A stretch of DNA of 64,000 nucleotides from JAZMZS01 sp045120955. GTDB lineage: Bacteria; Bacillota; Clostridia; Oscillospirales; CAG-272. Made by a program: the position numbers and the translations under genes. The stretch spans positions 47,238 to 111,237 of the forward strand of contig JBGVFH010000068.1 in the NCBI GenBank assembly GCA_045120955.1, read 5' to 3'. Positions 47,932-57,065 of the stretch are shown piece by piece (the stretch's first letter is position 1; each line of letters opens with the position of its first letter). The notes beneath the pieces were generated by a model. It was not told the DNA's origin. It made no database searches and worked only from the letters and a program-made list of their open reading frames with translations.

Positions 47932-47980
47932 CAAGACGAAAAAACGGCATAGTACAGCCGTTTTTTCGTCTTGTTTGCGT
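47932..47980 (+). terminator. Intrinsic terminator after the MecA-like gene
   Basis: A perfect 17-bp stem, CAAGACGAAAAAACGGC (47932-47948) with 47957-47973, followed by a T-rich stretch. Confidence 0.88.
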
Positions 47981-48020
47981 TTTTGCCTATGGGTGTAATT
48001 ACACAAAAATACATAGATTA

Positions 48021-48032
48021 ACGAAATTTCGT
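48021..48032. promoter_or_regulatory. Palindrome upstream of the ABC exporter promoter
   Basis: ACGAAATTTCGT is a perfect 12-bp palindrome ending 8 nt before the -35 box, with partial symmetry beyond it (TTA...TAA). It is a candidate operator for a local regulator; none is encoded next to it. Confidence 0.5.
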
Positions 48033-48040
48033 TTAAAGTA

Positions 48041-48069
48041 TTGTAATTTTTTTCATAAAGAGGTAAAAT
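48041..48069 (+). promoter_or_regulatory. Sigma-A promoter of the ABC exporter operon
   Basis: -35 TTGTAA (48041-48046), 17-nt spacer, -10 TAAAAT (48064-48069). Confidence 0.6.
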
Positions 48070-48121
48070 AACACAACATCAAAAAAACAAACACAATGTG
48101 CTCAAAAAACAGAGGTGTAAT

Positions 48122-49891
48122 ATGTTTTATGTACATTTTGTCTGGGAAAAAATGAAGGGCAAAAGACTTGTAGCAATCATCGGACTCATTATCTCCGCAA
48201 CAGCGGCGGCACTCGTATGGGTAAACCCCATGATACTCAGTATCGTCGTTGACGATGCGATAAAGGGCGGCAGATCTGAAATACTCGTGCCTCTTCTTTT
48301 GTGTATGTGCGGTGTTATGTTAGCACGCACGCTCATGCATTTTGTACGTATCGTTATGCTTGAGCAGGCGAGCCAACATATGCTGTGGAACGTAAGACGC
48401 AGCATATTTGCAAGCATCCAGCATCAAGAGCTGAAGTTTTTTGACAGGATGCGTGCGGGAGATATTATTACACGCACGACGGGCGATCTTGAGTATTTGC
48501 GTCATTTTGTGGCGTGGGTCACATATCAGGTCGTAGATACGGTGGTGCTTTTCGTTACAGCGGTCGTATCGCTTCTTGCGGTAAATGCGGAGCTTACCGT
48601 TATAATGCTCGGTGTTCTGCCACTGATACTTATTGTTTCGTACATCTACAGCAAAACAGTTAGAAAGAGATACAAGCGTATCCGTGAGTCTCTCTCGGCG
48701 CTTAATATAGCGGCAACCGAAAATATAGCGGGCAACCGAGTGGTAAAGGCGTTTACCCGAGAGAAATACGAGCAGGATAAGTTTGAAGAGTGCAGCCGAG
48801 AATTCCGTGATGCGCACATAGCGGCATCCGTTGCGTGGAGCAAGGTCGTGCCGGTGCTTGATTTCCTTTCTCAGTCACTTACCTTTGTTACTTTGCTCGT
48901 TGGCGGTATGCTCGTAATTTGGGATAAGATAACGCTTGGCGAGCTTGCTATGTTCAACAGCCTGACATGGGCGCTTTCCTCTCCTATGAAGAGCGTCAGC
49001 AACCTGCTAAACGATATGCAGCGCTTCTTTACCTCAGCCGAGAAGGTGGTGGAGCTGTGCGAGGACGCACCGCTGATCACCGACCGCTATGATGCGGTAA
49101 AGGCTGACGGAAAGATAAAAGGAAACATAGAATTTCGCAATGTTACTTTTTCTTATAACGGCTCAAAGAAGATACTCGATGACGTTTCCTTTGAGATAAA
49201 GGCGGGGCAGACCGTTGCTGTCATGGGGCAGACGGGATGCGGAAAGACGACGATAACATCGCTCATCGCACGTTTTTACGATCCTCAGAGCGGAAGCGTA
49301 CTGCTCGACGGGGTGGATGTGCGTATGCGCAGACTGTGTGATATACACAAGTCGGTTGCTATCGCAACACAGGACGTTTTTCTGTTCTCTGATACGGTTG
49401 ACGGAAACATAGCCTTTTCAGACTCGGATATGTCAGTAGAAAAGGTACAGGAATATGCCTCTCTTGCGGCGGCAGACGGATTTATCAGCCGAATGGAGGA
49501 CGGCTACGACACCATTATCGGTGAACGGGGTGTTGGAATTTCGGGAGGGCAAAAGCAGCGTATTTCGCTTGCCCGTGCTTTGGCAGCAGAGCCGAGCGTG
49601 CTTATACTCGATGACACCACCTCCGCTCTTGACACTGATACCGAGGCTTTTATTCAAAGGTCGCTGAAAAAGCTTCCGTTTGAATGTACGAAGATAATAA
49701 TAGCACAGAGAATAAGCTCCGTAAAGGATGCTGACGTTATATTTATCATGAAGGACGGCAAGCTATGTGCGGGTACGCATGACTCGCTTGCCCGTACCAA
49801 CAGCTACTACAGAGAGCTGTGCGAGCTTCAGCACGTGAGCGGACTGCCCGACTTTGAGGGCGAGCACGTGACGGTGGGAGGTGAGCTGTAA
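48122..49891 (+). CDS. ABC exporter half-transporter with a degenerate ATP site
   Basis: A 589-residue half-exporter: a six-helix membrane domain (about 1-310) and a nucleotide-binding domain. Walker A is GQTGCGKTT, the signature is SGGQKQR. The residue after Walker B is aspartate (LILDDTTSAL) where catalytic glutamate is normal, and the H-loop histidine is replaced by glutamine (IIIAQRIS). These changes are typical of the non-catalytic half of heterodimeric type IV exporters such as TM287/288. The ATG at 48122 has GAGGTG before it and is preferred to the one at 48098. It overlaps the next gene by 1 base. Confidence 0.92.
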   Translation: MFYVHFVWEKMKGKRLVAIIGLIISATAAALVWVNPMILSIVVDDAIKGGRSEILVPLLLCMCGVMLARTLMHFVRIVMLEQASQHMLWNVRRSIFASIQHQELKFFDRMRAGDIITRTTGDLEYLRHFVAWVTYQVVDTVVLFVTAVVSLLAVNAELTVIMLGVLPLILIVSYIYSKTVRKRYKRIRESLSALNIAATENIAGNRVVKAFTREKYEQDKFEECSREFRDAHIAASVAWSKVVPVLDFLSQSLTFVTLLVGGMLVIWDKITLGELAMFNSLTWALSSPMKSVSNLLNDMQRFFTSAEKVVELCEDAPLITDRYDAVKADGKIKGNIEFRNVTFSYNGSKKILDDVSFEIKAGQTVAVMGQTGCGKTTITSLIARFYDPQSGSVLLDGVDVRMRRLCDIHKSVAIATQDVFLFSDTVDGNIAFSDSDMSVEKVQEYASLAAADGFISRMEDGYDTIIGERGVGISGGQKQRISLARALAAEPSVLILDDTTSALDTDTEAFIQRSLKKLPFECTKIIIAQRISSVKDADVIFIMKDGKLCAGTHDSLARTNSYYRELCELQHVSGLPDFEGEHVTVGGEL

Positions 49892-51699
49892 TGGCAAGAA
49901 ACAAGTACGATATTGATGAGACTCTCGAGCGCAGCTATGATTTTTCAAAGATAAAGCGTGCACTCGTCTATGTAAAGCCGTATGCCGCAAAAATGCTTTT
50001 TGTATTGCTGCTTGCATCTGTTGCGTCGGTGCTCAGCCTTATCTCTCCTGCACTTCTCCAAAAGGCTATGGACGAGGCTATACCGCAAAAAAACAAGGAG
50101 ATGCTGATCATACTCGGAGTTATTTCGATTTCCGTGATAGCGCTCAACCCCATCCTCGGAGCAATAAAAAGCTACATGATGTCAAAGGTCGGTCAAAATA
50201 TGATCCTTGACATAAGACGTGATGTTTTCCGACATCTTCAGCGGCTTCCGTTTTCATATTACGATTCCCGTCCTCACGGCAAGATCCTTGTCAGAGTCGT
50301 AAATTATGTAAACAACGTTTCGGATATGCTTTCAAACGGCATGATCACGGCTATAGTGGATCTGCTGAATTTGGTGTTTATTACGATATTCATGTTTGCT
50401 ATGTGTCCCGAGCTTTCGCTTGTGATACTTGCGGGTCTTCCTGTTTTGTTTGCGTTCATATTTTATCTTAAGGGCAAGCAGAAAAGGGCAAATTTCATAT
50501 TTAATAACAAGAACTCAAACCTGACAGCCTTTACCTGTGAGCATATAAACGGAATAAAGGTCAGCGAGATATTTGCCCGTCAGGATGAAAACATGAGGAT
50601 ATACGAGAGACTCAACGGTGAGTACAGACGCACGTGGTTTACTCGCATGTATCTCAACAACTCTCTCGGACCTATCAGCGAAAACATACGCCAATGGATA
50701 GTGTCGCTTATATACGTTTGCGGAGCAATGCTGTTTTCTCCCACGGTAGAGGTGGGTATCATTATTGCGATGGCGTCATATGCAAACAGATTTTGGCAGC
50801 CTGTTATCAGCCTTGCAAACCTTTATAACAATCTTCTTACGACGATATCCTATCTTGAGCGAATATTCCAGCTTCTCGATGAGCCCGTTGACATAAGCGA
50901 CAGCAAAAACGCATTGCCGCTTGAACGGATGCGCGGAGAGGTAGAGTTTCAGAATGTGGTATTCTCGTATGAAAAGGGCATTCGTGTGCTTGACGGTATA
51001 ACCTTTAAGGTGGAGCCGGGAATGTCGGTGGCGCTTGTTGGCGAGACCGGAAGCGGAAAGACCACCATAGTCAATCTTATCAGCCGTTTTTATGAGGCAA
51101 GCGGCGGAAGGATCCTTATCGACGGCAAGGATATAAAGGATATTACCATTCATTCTCTGAGATCCGGCATGGGTATAATGATGCAGGACAGCTTTATTTT
51201 CTCGGGTACTATTGCGGATAATATCAGATACGGAAAGCTCGATGCAACAGACGAGGAGATACGTCAGGCATGCCGTGCGGTGTGTGCCGATGAGTTTATC
51301 GAGAGTATGCCCGACGGCTATGATACGGTAGTCAGCGAGCGAGGAGGGTCGCTGTCCGAAGGTCAAAAGCAGCTCATTGCTCTTGCAAGGACGATGATAT
51401 CAGACCCGTCTATCATAATTCTCGATGAGGCTACGTCATCTATCGACGCAAAGACCGAAAAAATGTTAAAGCAAGGTATAGACAGACTCCTTGCGGGAAG
51501 AACGTCATTTATCATAGCACACAGACTTGCGACCATTCAGAGCTGTGACAGGATCATGCTCATCGAGCACGGCAAAATCGCAGAGGAAGGCAGTCACGAG
51601 GAGCTGATGCGCAAGGAGGGCAAATATTATCATCTGTGCACCGTTCAGTCAAGGGGTTTTGAGCCGGATGAGACAGAGGCTAAAACGATAACCGTGTAA
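49891..51699 (+). CDS. ABC exporter half-transporter with a canonical ATP site
   Basis: The 602-residue partner of the preceding protein. The membrane domain has six helices (about 20-320). The nucleotide-binding domain has Walker A GETGSGKTT, the signature LSEGQKQL, Walker B with glutamate (IIILDEATSSI) and an H-loop with histidine (FIIAHRL). Its catalytic residues are complete, while its LSEGQ signature differs slightly from LSGGQ. The start overlaps the previous stop (TAATG), with GGAGGTGAG upstream, so the two are translationally coupled and likely form a heterodimer. The substrate, perhaps a drug or lipid, is unknown. Confidence 0.93.
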   Translation: MARNKYDIDETLERSYDFSKIKRALVYVKPYAAKMLFVLLLASVASVLSLISPALLQKAMDEAIPQKNKEMLIILGVISISVIALNPILGAIKSYMMSKVGQNMILDIRRDVFRHLQRLPFSYYDSRPHGKILVRVVNYVNNVSDMLSNGMITAIVDLLNLVFITIFMFAMCPELSLVILAGLPVLFAFIFYLKGKQKRANFIFNNKNSNLTAFTCEHINGIKVSEIFARQDENMRIYERLNGEYRRTWFTRMYLNNSLGPISENIRQWIVSLIYVCGAMLFSPTVEVGIIIAMASYANRFWQPVISLANLYNNLLTTISYLERIFQLLDEPVDISDSKNALPLERMRGEVEFQNVVFSYEKGIRVLDGITFKVEPGMSVALVGETGSGKTTIVNLISRFYEASGGRILIDGKDIKDITIHSLRSGMGIMMQDSFIFSGTIADNIRYGKLDATDEEIRQACRAVCADEFIESMPDGYDTVVSERGGSLSEGQKQLIALARTMISDPSIIILDEATSSIDAKTEKMLKQGIDRLLAGRTSFIIAHRLATIQSCDRIMLIEHGKIAEEGSHEELMRKEGKYYHLCTVQSRGFEPDETEAKTITV

Positions 51700-51740
51700 A
51701 TAGCCGAGCAGTGTTTTGGACAAAGGCGAATATTTACTCA

Positions 51741-51779
51741 CAGGGGAAAAGCTTTTATAAAGGCTTCTCCCCTGCTTTT
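51741..51779 (+). terminator. Intrinsic terminator of the ABC exporter operon
   Basis: CAGGGGA-AAAGC (51741-51752) pairs imperfectly with GGCTT-C-TCCCCTG (51762-51774), followed by CTTTT. Confidence 0.8.
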
Positions 51780-52009
51780 GTCACAAGAGCAGAGGTAAAG
51801 CCGACGGTACTGTTTTGCGCCGTTTTATTCTTATGGCGGTTATGCGGCTTGGTGCTTTACGGAAAACATTTTTATTAGCGTGTGGCTCTGAAAAAAACTT
51901 TCTATTGATATTTGCGGGCAAAGAATATATAATAATAAGAGATATAATCATTGATTATGAACATACTGTGCATAAGGGCTGTGTATCCTTGTGCGGAAAG
52001 GCGGTCAAA

Positions 52010-52387
52010 ATGGCAAAATACAGACAGGGAAAAATAAACGATGCCGTGATGCAGGCAATGAGCGAAGCGGTAAGAGAAATAAAGGACCCGAGAGTAAGCT
52101 CGGCTATGGTTACTATCACGGCGGCTGAGGTGACACCCGATCTTAAATATGCAAAGATATATTTCTCGGCAATTCTCGGAGAAAAAAGCGAGGTAAAGAA
52201 GGGGCTTGTCAGTGCGAGCGGATTTTTGCGCAGAACGCTGTCGCAAACGCTCAATCTGAGAATAACTCCAGAGCTTACCTTCTGCGAGGATAAGTCGATA
52301 GAGCACGGCGCACATATCGCAAAGCTGCTCAACAATATCGAGATAACTGCCCAAGATAACGGAGAAGACGACGGAGAAGCAGACTGA
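52010..52387 (+). CDS. rbfA: 30S ribosome-binding factor A
   Basis: Assists late 30S maturation, binding the 5' region of 16S rRNA. At 125 residues it has the KH-like fold pattern: KINDAVMQAMSEAVREIKDPRV, MVTITAAEVTPDLKYAKIYFS and LNLRITPELTFCEDKSIEHG. The ATG at 52010 has AAAGGCGG before it and is preferred over an in-frame ATG 195 bases upstream. It ends 1 base before the DHH phosphoesterase gene, an order common in Firmicutes. The acidic C-terminus (NGEDDGEAD) is typical. Confidence 0.95.
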   Translation: MAKYRQGKINDAVMQAMSEAVREIKDPRVSSAMVTITAAEVTPDLKYAKIYFSAILGEKSEVKKGLVSASGFLRRTLSQTLNLRITPELTFCEDKSIEHGAHIAKLLNNIEITAQDNGEDDGEAD

Positions 52388-52388
52388 T

Positions 52389-53411
52389 ATGAGCTACAAA
52401 AAATTGAGCGTGCCGGAGCTGTGCGACAGACTCGAAGGACTCGAATGCTGCAAGCTGCTTATGCATTGCAGTCCCGACGGAGACGCACTCGGCTCCTGCA
52501 CTGCGCTTTCGTATATTTTAAGGGACATGGGTGTTCGCAGCTTTATAGTTTCGCCCGACGAAAAGTTTCCCGAGCATCTGCGCCCGTTTCGCACGCTTGA
52601 GGTCTACACGCCCAAAGAGGCGCAAGAGCTCGAGTGCGATTCGGTAGTTACGGTAGATGTAGCATCTCCCGTACAGCTCGGGGTGAATTATGAGACGTAC
52701 AAGGATAAGATCTGCCTGATGATAGACCACCATGACAACGGTACCGTGATGGCGGACAATCTGATACGTCCGGAGGCGGCGGCAGTAGGCGAGATAATCT
52801 TCGATATTGCCGATGAGCTTATAAAAAGAGGAAGGATAAAGGCGCTGTCGCAGGAGGCGGCAGAGGCAATATACCTTTCTATATCCTCGGACACGGGTTG
52901 CTTTAAATATTCAAACGCAAGCCCGAAAACTCATATGTACGCCGCTCGCCTTATCGAGGCGGGAGTGCGGAGTGCGTATATCAATATGATGTATTTTGAC
53001 TCAAAGAGCAGCGAGCAGATAGAGGCAGAGAAGATAGTGTACAACAACCTGCATATTCTGCTTGACGGTAAGCTTGTTATAGCGGCGCTTGACAAAAAAG
53101 CAAAGAACGGAATTTTGAACGAGCATTTTGAAAATGCCGTCAATATTGCTCGCTCCGTAAAGGGGGCGCTTGTCAGCTGTTCTATCAAGGAAAAGGATGC
53201 GTCAGACGGAGATTTTCGTGTTTCGATGCGCAGCGGTGTCAGCGGTATCAACGTGGCTGAGATATGCGCTATGTTCGGCGGCGGAGGCCACGTGTGCGCT
53301 GCAGGATGTTCGGTGCAGGCTGAGAACATAGATGAGGCGATGCGTATTGTCACCGAGGCTGTTTTGCGGAGCATCGAGTCAAGCGAGCGGAAAGCGACGG
53401 TCGGAGAATAA
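52389..53411 (+). CDS. DHH/DHHA1 phosphoesterase, NrnA-like nanoRNase
   Basis: Degrades short RNA oligomers and, in NrnA, 3'-phosphoadenosine 5'-phosphate. The 340-residue protein has HCSPDGDALGS, VTVDVAS and the DHHDNG motif, all metal ligands of the DHH family, followed by SSDTGCFKYSN. The DHHA1 domain ends in GGGGHVCAAGC, the substrate-binding motif. The start follows rbfA by 1 base, with weak ribosome-binding sequence, suggesting coupled translation. rsmG follows after 1 base. NrnA is the closest role; the substrate length preference is not visible. Confidence 0.9.
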   Translation: MSYKKLSVPELCDRLEGLECCKLLMHCSPDGDALGSCTALSYILRDMGVRSFIVSPDEKFPEHLRPFRTLEVYTPKEAQELECDSVVTVDVASPVQLGVNYETYKDKICLMIDHHDNGTVMADNLIRPEAAAVGEIIFDIADELIKRGRIKALSQEAAEAIYLSISSDTGCFKYSNASPKTHMYAARLIEAGVRSAYINMMYFDSKSSEQIEAEKIVYNNLHILLDGKLVIAALDKKAKNGILNEHFENAVNIARSVKGALVSCSIKEKDASDGDFRVSMRSGVSGINVAEICAMFGGGGHVCAAGCSVQAENIDEAMRIVTEAVLRSIESSERKATVGE

Positions 53412-53412
53412 A

Positions 53413-54138
53413 ATGAGTGACTTTACAACTGTGAACAGGACGGCGTTTGAACAAAACGGTGTGGCGCAGTACCTTGATGAGAGGACCGAGCCTCTTTTTG
53501 AGCAATTATGCCGTATCATGCAGCAAAAAAACGAAGAAATGAATATTACCGCCATCACGGACGATGACGGCATTGCGAGAAAGCATTTTTGCGATTGTAT
53601 GTTTCTTTGCTCTGCGATCGGCGAAGGAGCGAGGATGGCTGACATAGGCTGCGGGGGTGGTTTTCCGTGTCTTCCCGTTGCTATAGTAAAGGACGCTCTG
53701 GATATTACGGCGATAGACTCTACCGCAAAAAAGGTCAATTATGTCTGTGATACCGCAAATACTCTCGGACTTACAAATGTTCACGGGGTGGCTATGCGTG
53801 CTGAGGACGGAGCGCATGACGCAAAGTACCGTGAGCAGTACGATATAGTAACCGCCCGTGCCGTGGCATCGCTTGCGGTTTTGTGTGAGCTGTGTCTGCC
53901 GTATCTTAAGGTGGGCGGCAGCTTTTACGCCATGAAGGGCAAGGGAGCGGCTGAGGAGCTTGAAGCGGCAAAGGGTGCTGTCAAGACTCTCGGCGGCAGA
54001 TTTGTATGTATGCATGAGTTTGCTCTTTACACGGACGGTGAGGTGCAGACGCGGTATATAATAGAAATAAAAAAAGAAACACCAACGCACAAAAGCTATC
54101 CCCGTCCTTACGCAAAAATAAAGAAAAAACCGTTATGA
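53413..54138 (+). CDS. rsmG: 16S rRNA (guanine-N7) methyltransferase
   Basis: Methylates G527 (E. coli numbering) of 16S rRNA using S-adenosylmethionine. Conserved elements are NITAI near residue 40, H-F-C-D-C before the SAM motif DIGCGGGFPCLP, ITAIDSTAKKV, TARAVA and MKGKG. Length of 241 residues fits. The ATG at 53413 has GGAG at 53403 and is preferred over an in-frame ATG 81 bases upstream inside the phosphoesterase gene. It closes the rbfA-nrnA-rsmG unit and is followed by a strong terminator. Confidence 0.94.
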   Translation: MSDFTTVNRTAFEQNGVAQYLDERTEPLFEQLCRIMQQKNEEMNITAITDDDGIARKHFCDCMFLCSAIGEGARMADIGCGGGFPCLPVAIVKDALDITAIDSTAKKVNYVCDTANTLGLTNVHGVAMRAEDGAHDAKYREQYDIVTARAVASLAVLCELCLPYLKVGGSFYAMKGKGAAEELEAAKGAVKTLGGRFVCMHEFALYTDGEVQTRYIIEIKKETPTHKSYPRPYAKIKKKPL

Positions 54139-54157
54139 CGGGCAATGCATAACAAGA

Positions 54158-54206
54158 AAAACCGCACAGACAAGCTAAAGTAAATATGCTTGTCTGTGCG
54201 GTTTTG
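54158..54206 (+). terminator. Intrinsic terminator after rsmG
   Basis: AAAACCGCACAGACAAGC (54158-54175) pairs perfectly with 54188-54205. An 18-bp stem; the T-tract is short. Confidence 0.88.
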
Positions 54207-54258
54207 TATGCAGAAAACTCGTATGAGCCGACGGTCATGTTTTTGCGATATGGGCTTT

Positions 54259-55560
54259 TTATACACGCTCGGCGCTCAAAGACTCCTGCTCGGCTTTTTT
54301 CAATGCTTTTCGGGCGTCGTCCTTCTCTTTTGCGAATTTGTATATCTCCTCTGTCGCAAAGCTGAGCTTTGTTATAGCGTCACGCTTTGTCAGATAGCAC
54401 CAAAAGCTGTCATCTGCCACCGACACATCTACACAGTCGCCGCGACCGAGATAATCGTACTCAATATGCATGCTGTCAAGAGAAATGGCACTTCTTTCGA
54501 TGACGGCAGGCTTGCCGTAGAGGTTACATTCTATTTTTGTGCCCTCGGGTGTCTGCGTAAGCTTTCCCATGCCTTGCTTGTAAAATCTCCATGCGTTAGG
54601 CAGAGTCTCGACACGTACATCATCCTCAAAGTGATATGTTCCGTTGCGTATCTCTTCTCTTACACATTCACGCTCCCAAGCGGACCAAGCGGGAATATGA
54701 CCGCCGAACTCTGTCTCGCCGCTCTCTGCGTGCAGCTTTCCGTATTCGTCCTGCCGCCATTTTTTGCCGCATTCGTTACACCACAGAGTATCGCCTGCGC
54801 TGTCGGTCTTGCCCTCCGCATGACAGCTCGGGCACTTGTAGAGCAAGCGGTGAAGTCCGACTGCACGGTCGGGGTGGTCGATCTTTATCTTGTTTTTGTA
54901 CTGCCACTCGTAATCGTCATATTCGAATGCTTCAAGTATGCGGCTGTATATCTGCTCGGGTGAGAGAGCTTTCGTCTCTTCTGCGTCAAAGAGCTTTTTC
55001 ATATGGGCGTGTACATAGTTGAACATATTCTTTTTGCGCCATTGCGGATTTGTGATGAAGTTCCCTCTTATCTGAAGCACCGCTACGGGGACCTTCATGA
55101 GCTTTATAAGTCCTGCAGTCGATGGCGTGATATAGGATGTGTGACCGTCAAGTGAGTATCTCGCCTCAGGGAACAGAACAAATATGTTTTTGAGCGTGTA
55201 CAGCGAGTATTTTATGTTTCGAATAAGATTAACGTCAGAGACGTATTTGCGTTTTCCGATCACCCCCAGAGAGCGCATCAGCGGTTCTGTATAAGTGTTA
55301 AAGCCCTCGAGAGACATAACATTGTTTACAGGGTAGGGGTGGGTGGCTTTCAGCATGAGATTGAAGTCTACCATCGACGAGTGATTGATAAGAAGCAGAT
55401 ACGGCTTTCCCTCAAGCTCCTCCATGCCTTCCTTGGTTATCGTTGCCTTTCTTCTCTTTAGGTCGGGGAAGGATATGATGCCTTTGGCTACCGACATGAT
55501 AAAGCACGGATTTTTCGGCTTTTTTGCAAAATCAAAGCGTTTTATCTTTTTTTCAGTCAT
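54259..55560 (-). CDS. PlsC-like acyltransferase with an internal zinc ribbon
   Basis: A 433-residue protein. Residues 30-230 carry acyltransferase motifs: HX4D in NHSSMVDF near residue 60, and FPEAR near residue 130, related to the FPEGTRS block of PlsC. Residues 240-275 hold a four-cysteine zinc ribbon (CPSC...CNEC), and the rest is a beta-rich domain that I do not recognise. There is no signal peptide, but a membrane-associated enzyme is expected. A role in lysophosphatidate acylation is possible; the zinc ribbon and extra domain are unusual. The gene faces rsmG and stands alone. Confidence 0.82.
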   Translation of the reverse strand: MTEKKIKRFDFAKKPKNPCFIMSVAKGIISFPDLKRRKATITKEGMEELEGKPYLLLINHSSMVDFNLMLKATHPYPVNNVMSLEGFNTYTEPLMRSLGVIGKRKYVSDVNLIRNIKYSLYTLKNIFVLFPEARYSLDGHTSYITPSTAGLIKLMKVPVAVLQIRGNFITNPQWRKKNMFNYVHAHMKKLFDAEETKALSPEQIYSRILEAFEYDDYEWQYKNKIKIDHPDRAVGLHRLLYKCPSCHAEGKTDSAGDTLWCNECGKKWRQDEYGKLHAESGETEFGGHIPAWSAWERECVREEIRNGTYHFEDDVRVETLPNAWRFYKQGMGKLTQTPEGTKIECNLYGKPAVIERSAISLDSMHIEYDYLGRGDCVDVSVADDSFWCYLTKRDAITKLSFATEEIYKFAKEKDDARKALKKAEQESLSAERV

Positions 55561-55698
55561 ATGTCTGTCCTCTGAATTGTTTTATTAAAAATCGGCAATA
55601 TAAGTGCTGCCACAAAAAAATAAATTCTCGTTTTGTGGATTTACAAGTTATATTTTAACATAAATGCTTTAGAATATAAAGAGGAAAATGAAAGAAAA

Positions 55699-55727
55699 TT
55701 GTATTTTTTGCTCAGATGTGTTAAAAT
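55699..55727 (+). promoter_or_regulatory. Sigma-A-like promoter of the DUF5131 gene
   Basis: -35 TTGTAT (55699-55704), 17-nt spacer, -10 TAAAAT (55722-55727). Transcription should start near 55734, which rules out earlier ATGs. Confidence 0.6.
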
Positions 55728-55749
55728 GATAAAAATGCGAGGTGATGTT

Positions 55750-56463
55750 GTGGAATATATTTGGAATCCTTGGCACGGCTGTGTTAAATATTCGGAGGGT
55801 TGCCGAAACTGCTATGTATACCGCCGTGACGGCTCTGTCGGCAGAGATGCATCAGAGGTGAGAAAAAATGCGGATTTTGACCTTTGTGTGAGAAAAAAGA
55901 AAAACGGCGAATACAAAATACCGTCGGGCAGCCTTGTGTATGTATGCATGACGAGCGATTTTTTTCTTGACAAGGCAGACGGGTGGCGCCCCGAGATATG
56001 GAAAATGTTAAAGGCACGTGGAGACCTTAAGTTTTTTATAATTACAAAGAGGATCGAGCGCTTTGCGCAATGTATTCCCGAGGATTGGGGAGACGGATAT
56101 GATAATGTAAGCATATTATGTACGATAGAAAACCAAACTGCCTGCGATATACGCCTTCCGATATTCAGAAACTTGAAAATAAAGCACAAATATATAGTGT
56201 GTGAGCCGTTGCTTGAGAAAATAGATATGAGTGCATACCTTGACTCGGACATAACAGAGCTTATAGCGGGCGGCGAGAGCGGTGACGGGGCGAGAATATG
56301 TGACTATGAGTGGGTGCTTTCGCTCAGAGAGCAATGTATCAAGGCAGGAGTGCGCTTTTCCTTCAAGCAGACAGGCGCAAACTTTATTAAGGAAGGCAGA
56401 CTCTACAAAATACAGAGAAAGTATCAGCATATACAGGCAAAAAAAGCCGGTATAAACACATAA
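55750..56463 (+). CDS. DUF5131 (phage Gp37/Gp68-like) family protein
   Basis: A 237-residue protein. It starts VEYIWNPWHGC, and the cysteine motif CVKYSEGCRNCY (Cx6Cx2C) is the family signature, resembling a radical-SAM-type cluster site; the later VSILCTIENQ and GGESGDGARICDYEWV blocks are also characteristic. The family is common in phages and mobile DNA and its reaction is not established. The GTG at 55750 is chosen because GAGGTGAT precedes it and the promoter at 55699 would start transcription about 16 bases upstream. It is next to a large non-coding gap with gene remnants. Confidence 0.82.
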   Translation: MEYIWNPWHGCVKYSEGCRNCYVYRRDGSVGRDASEVRKNADFDLCVRKKKNGEYKIPSGSLVYVCMTSDFFLDKADGWRPEIWKMLKARGDLKFFIITKRIERFAQCIPEDWGDGYDNVSILCTIENQTACDIRLPIFRNLKIKHKYIVCEPLLEKIDMSAYLDSDITELIAGGESGDGARICDYEWVLSLREQCIKAGVRFSFKQTGANFIKEGRLYKIQRKYQHIQAKKAGINT

Positions 56464-56710
56464 AGCGCAAACTGTCGGGAAAAATGCGGTAAAATGCTCA
56501 TGCAGTTCAAAAAAACAAAGCAAAAAAGGCAAGTACATATAAAGAAAGGTTTTAGGGGAGGGTCGGAGTAAGTCCTTGACACGAAAAAAAGCAAAAGCTC
56601 CGTGAAAATGTCAGAAAAAGTCAAAATCAATACACGGATAGCCTAAAACAAACTACACCGAGCGGCGAGCAGGCATGACAAAAATTTTTATATCGAAAAA
56701 AGTAAAAATT

Positions 56711-56747
56711 ACACTGTGAAAACGAAAAGCTTTCACGGTGTTTTTTT
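56711..56747 (+). terminator. Intrinsic terminator after the DUF5131 gene
   Basis: CAC-T-GTGAAA pairs with TTTCAC-G-GTG around a short loop, then TTTTTTT. Repeat A copy 4 starts about 20 bases later. The 56464-56710 stretch before it has no gene that I can see. Confidence 0.75.
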
Positions 56748-56761
56748 GAGCACTTTTTTAT

Positions 56762-56862
56762 CGCATAGGAAATTGTGTAATTGCGCCCCGCCGTTTGGTT
56801 GAGTTGAAAAAGCTCCAAAGATACAATAGGCGGGAGGATGAGGCATGTACTGACCGCTTTTA
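56762..56862 (+). repeat. Dispersed repeat element A, copy 4 (diverged)
   Basis: The first 80 bases match the other copies closely (CGCATAGGAAATTG..., GCCCCGCCGTTTGGTTGAG, ATAGGCGGGAGGATG). The closing hairpin is lost: GCGGGCACTGCCCGC is replaced by a sequence ending ACCGCTTTT. Confidence 0.78.
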
Positions 56863-56911
56863 AAAAATATAGTAACTACGAAAAACAACCCATTGTTTTT
56901 TCATTGCATGA

Positions 56912-57052
56912 GTGTCGTTTTTTGGGGGGCGAAGCGATCGGGGGGTTAGTGCTGACGAGTGCCTGCATGCTTTTTTTGTTGCGGCGGTGGAGCTGTGTGC
57001 GCTCTGGTGTTTTGAGAGTGATCCGAATGTGCGGGTTGAGCCGTTAGATTAG
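56912..57052 (+). pseudogene. Possible C-terminal gene remnant, 46 codons
   Basis: An open frame from a GTG at 56912 to TAG at 57052 reads GGRSDRGVSADECLHAFF...WCFESDPNVRVEPLD. Base use is G- and T-rich (CTG, GTG, GAG, GGG), unlike the neighbouring AT-rich gap. It has no ribosome-binding site and stops 13 bases before a second small ORF. It looks like the tail of a gene whose front is lost. No homologue is recognised. Confidence 0.4.
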
Positions 57053-57065
57053 AAGGGAGTGGACC

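Noticed and set aside
56838..57047. A 69-codon frame in the gap after element A
   Set aside because: It begins within the repeat and runs in a different frame from the more protein-like remnant at 56912-57052; no ribosome-binding site.
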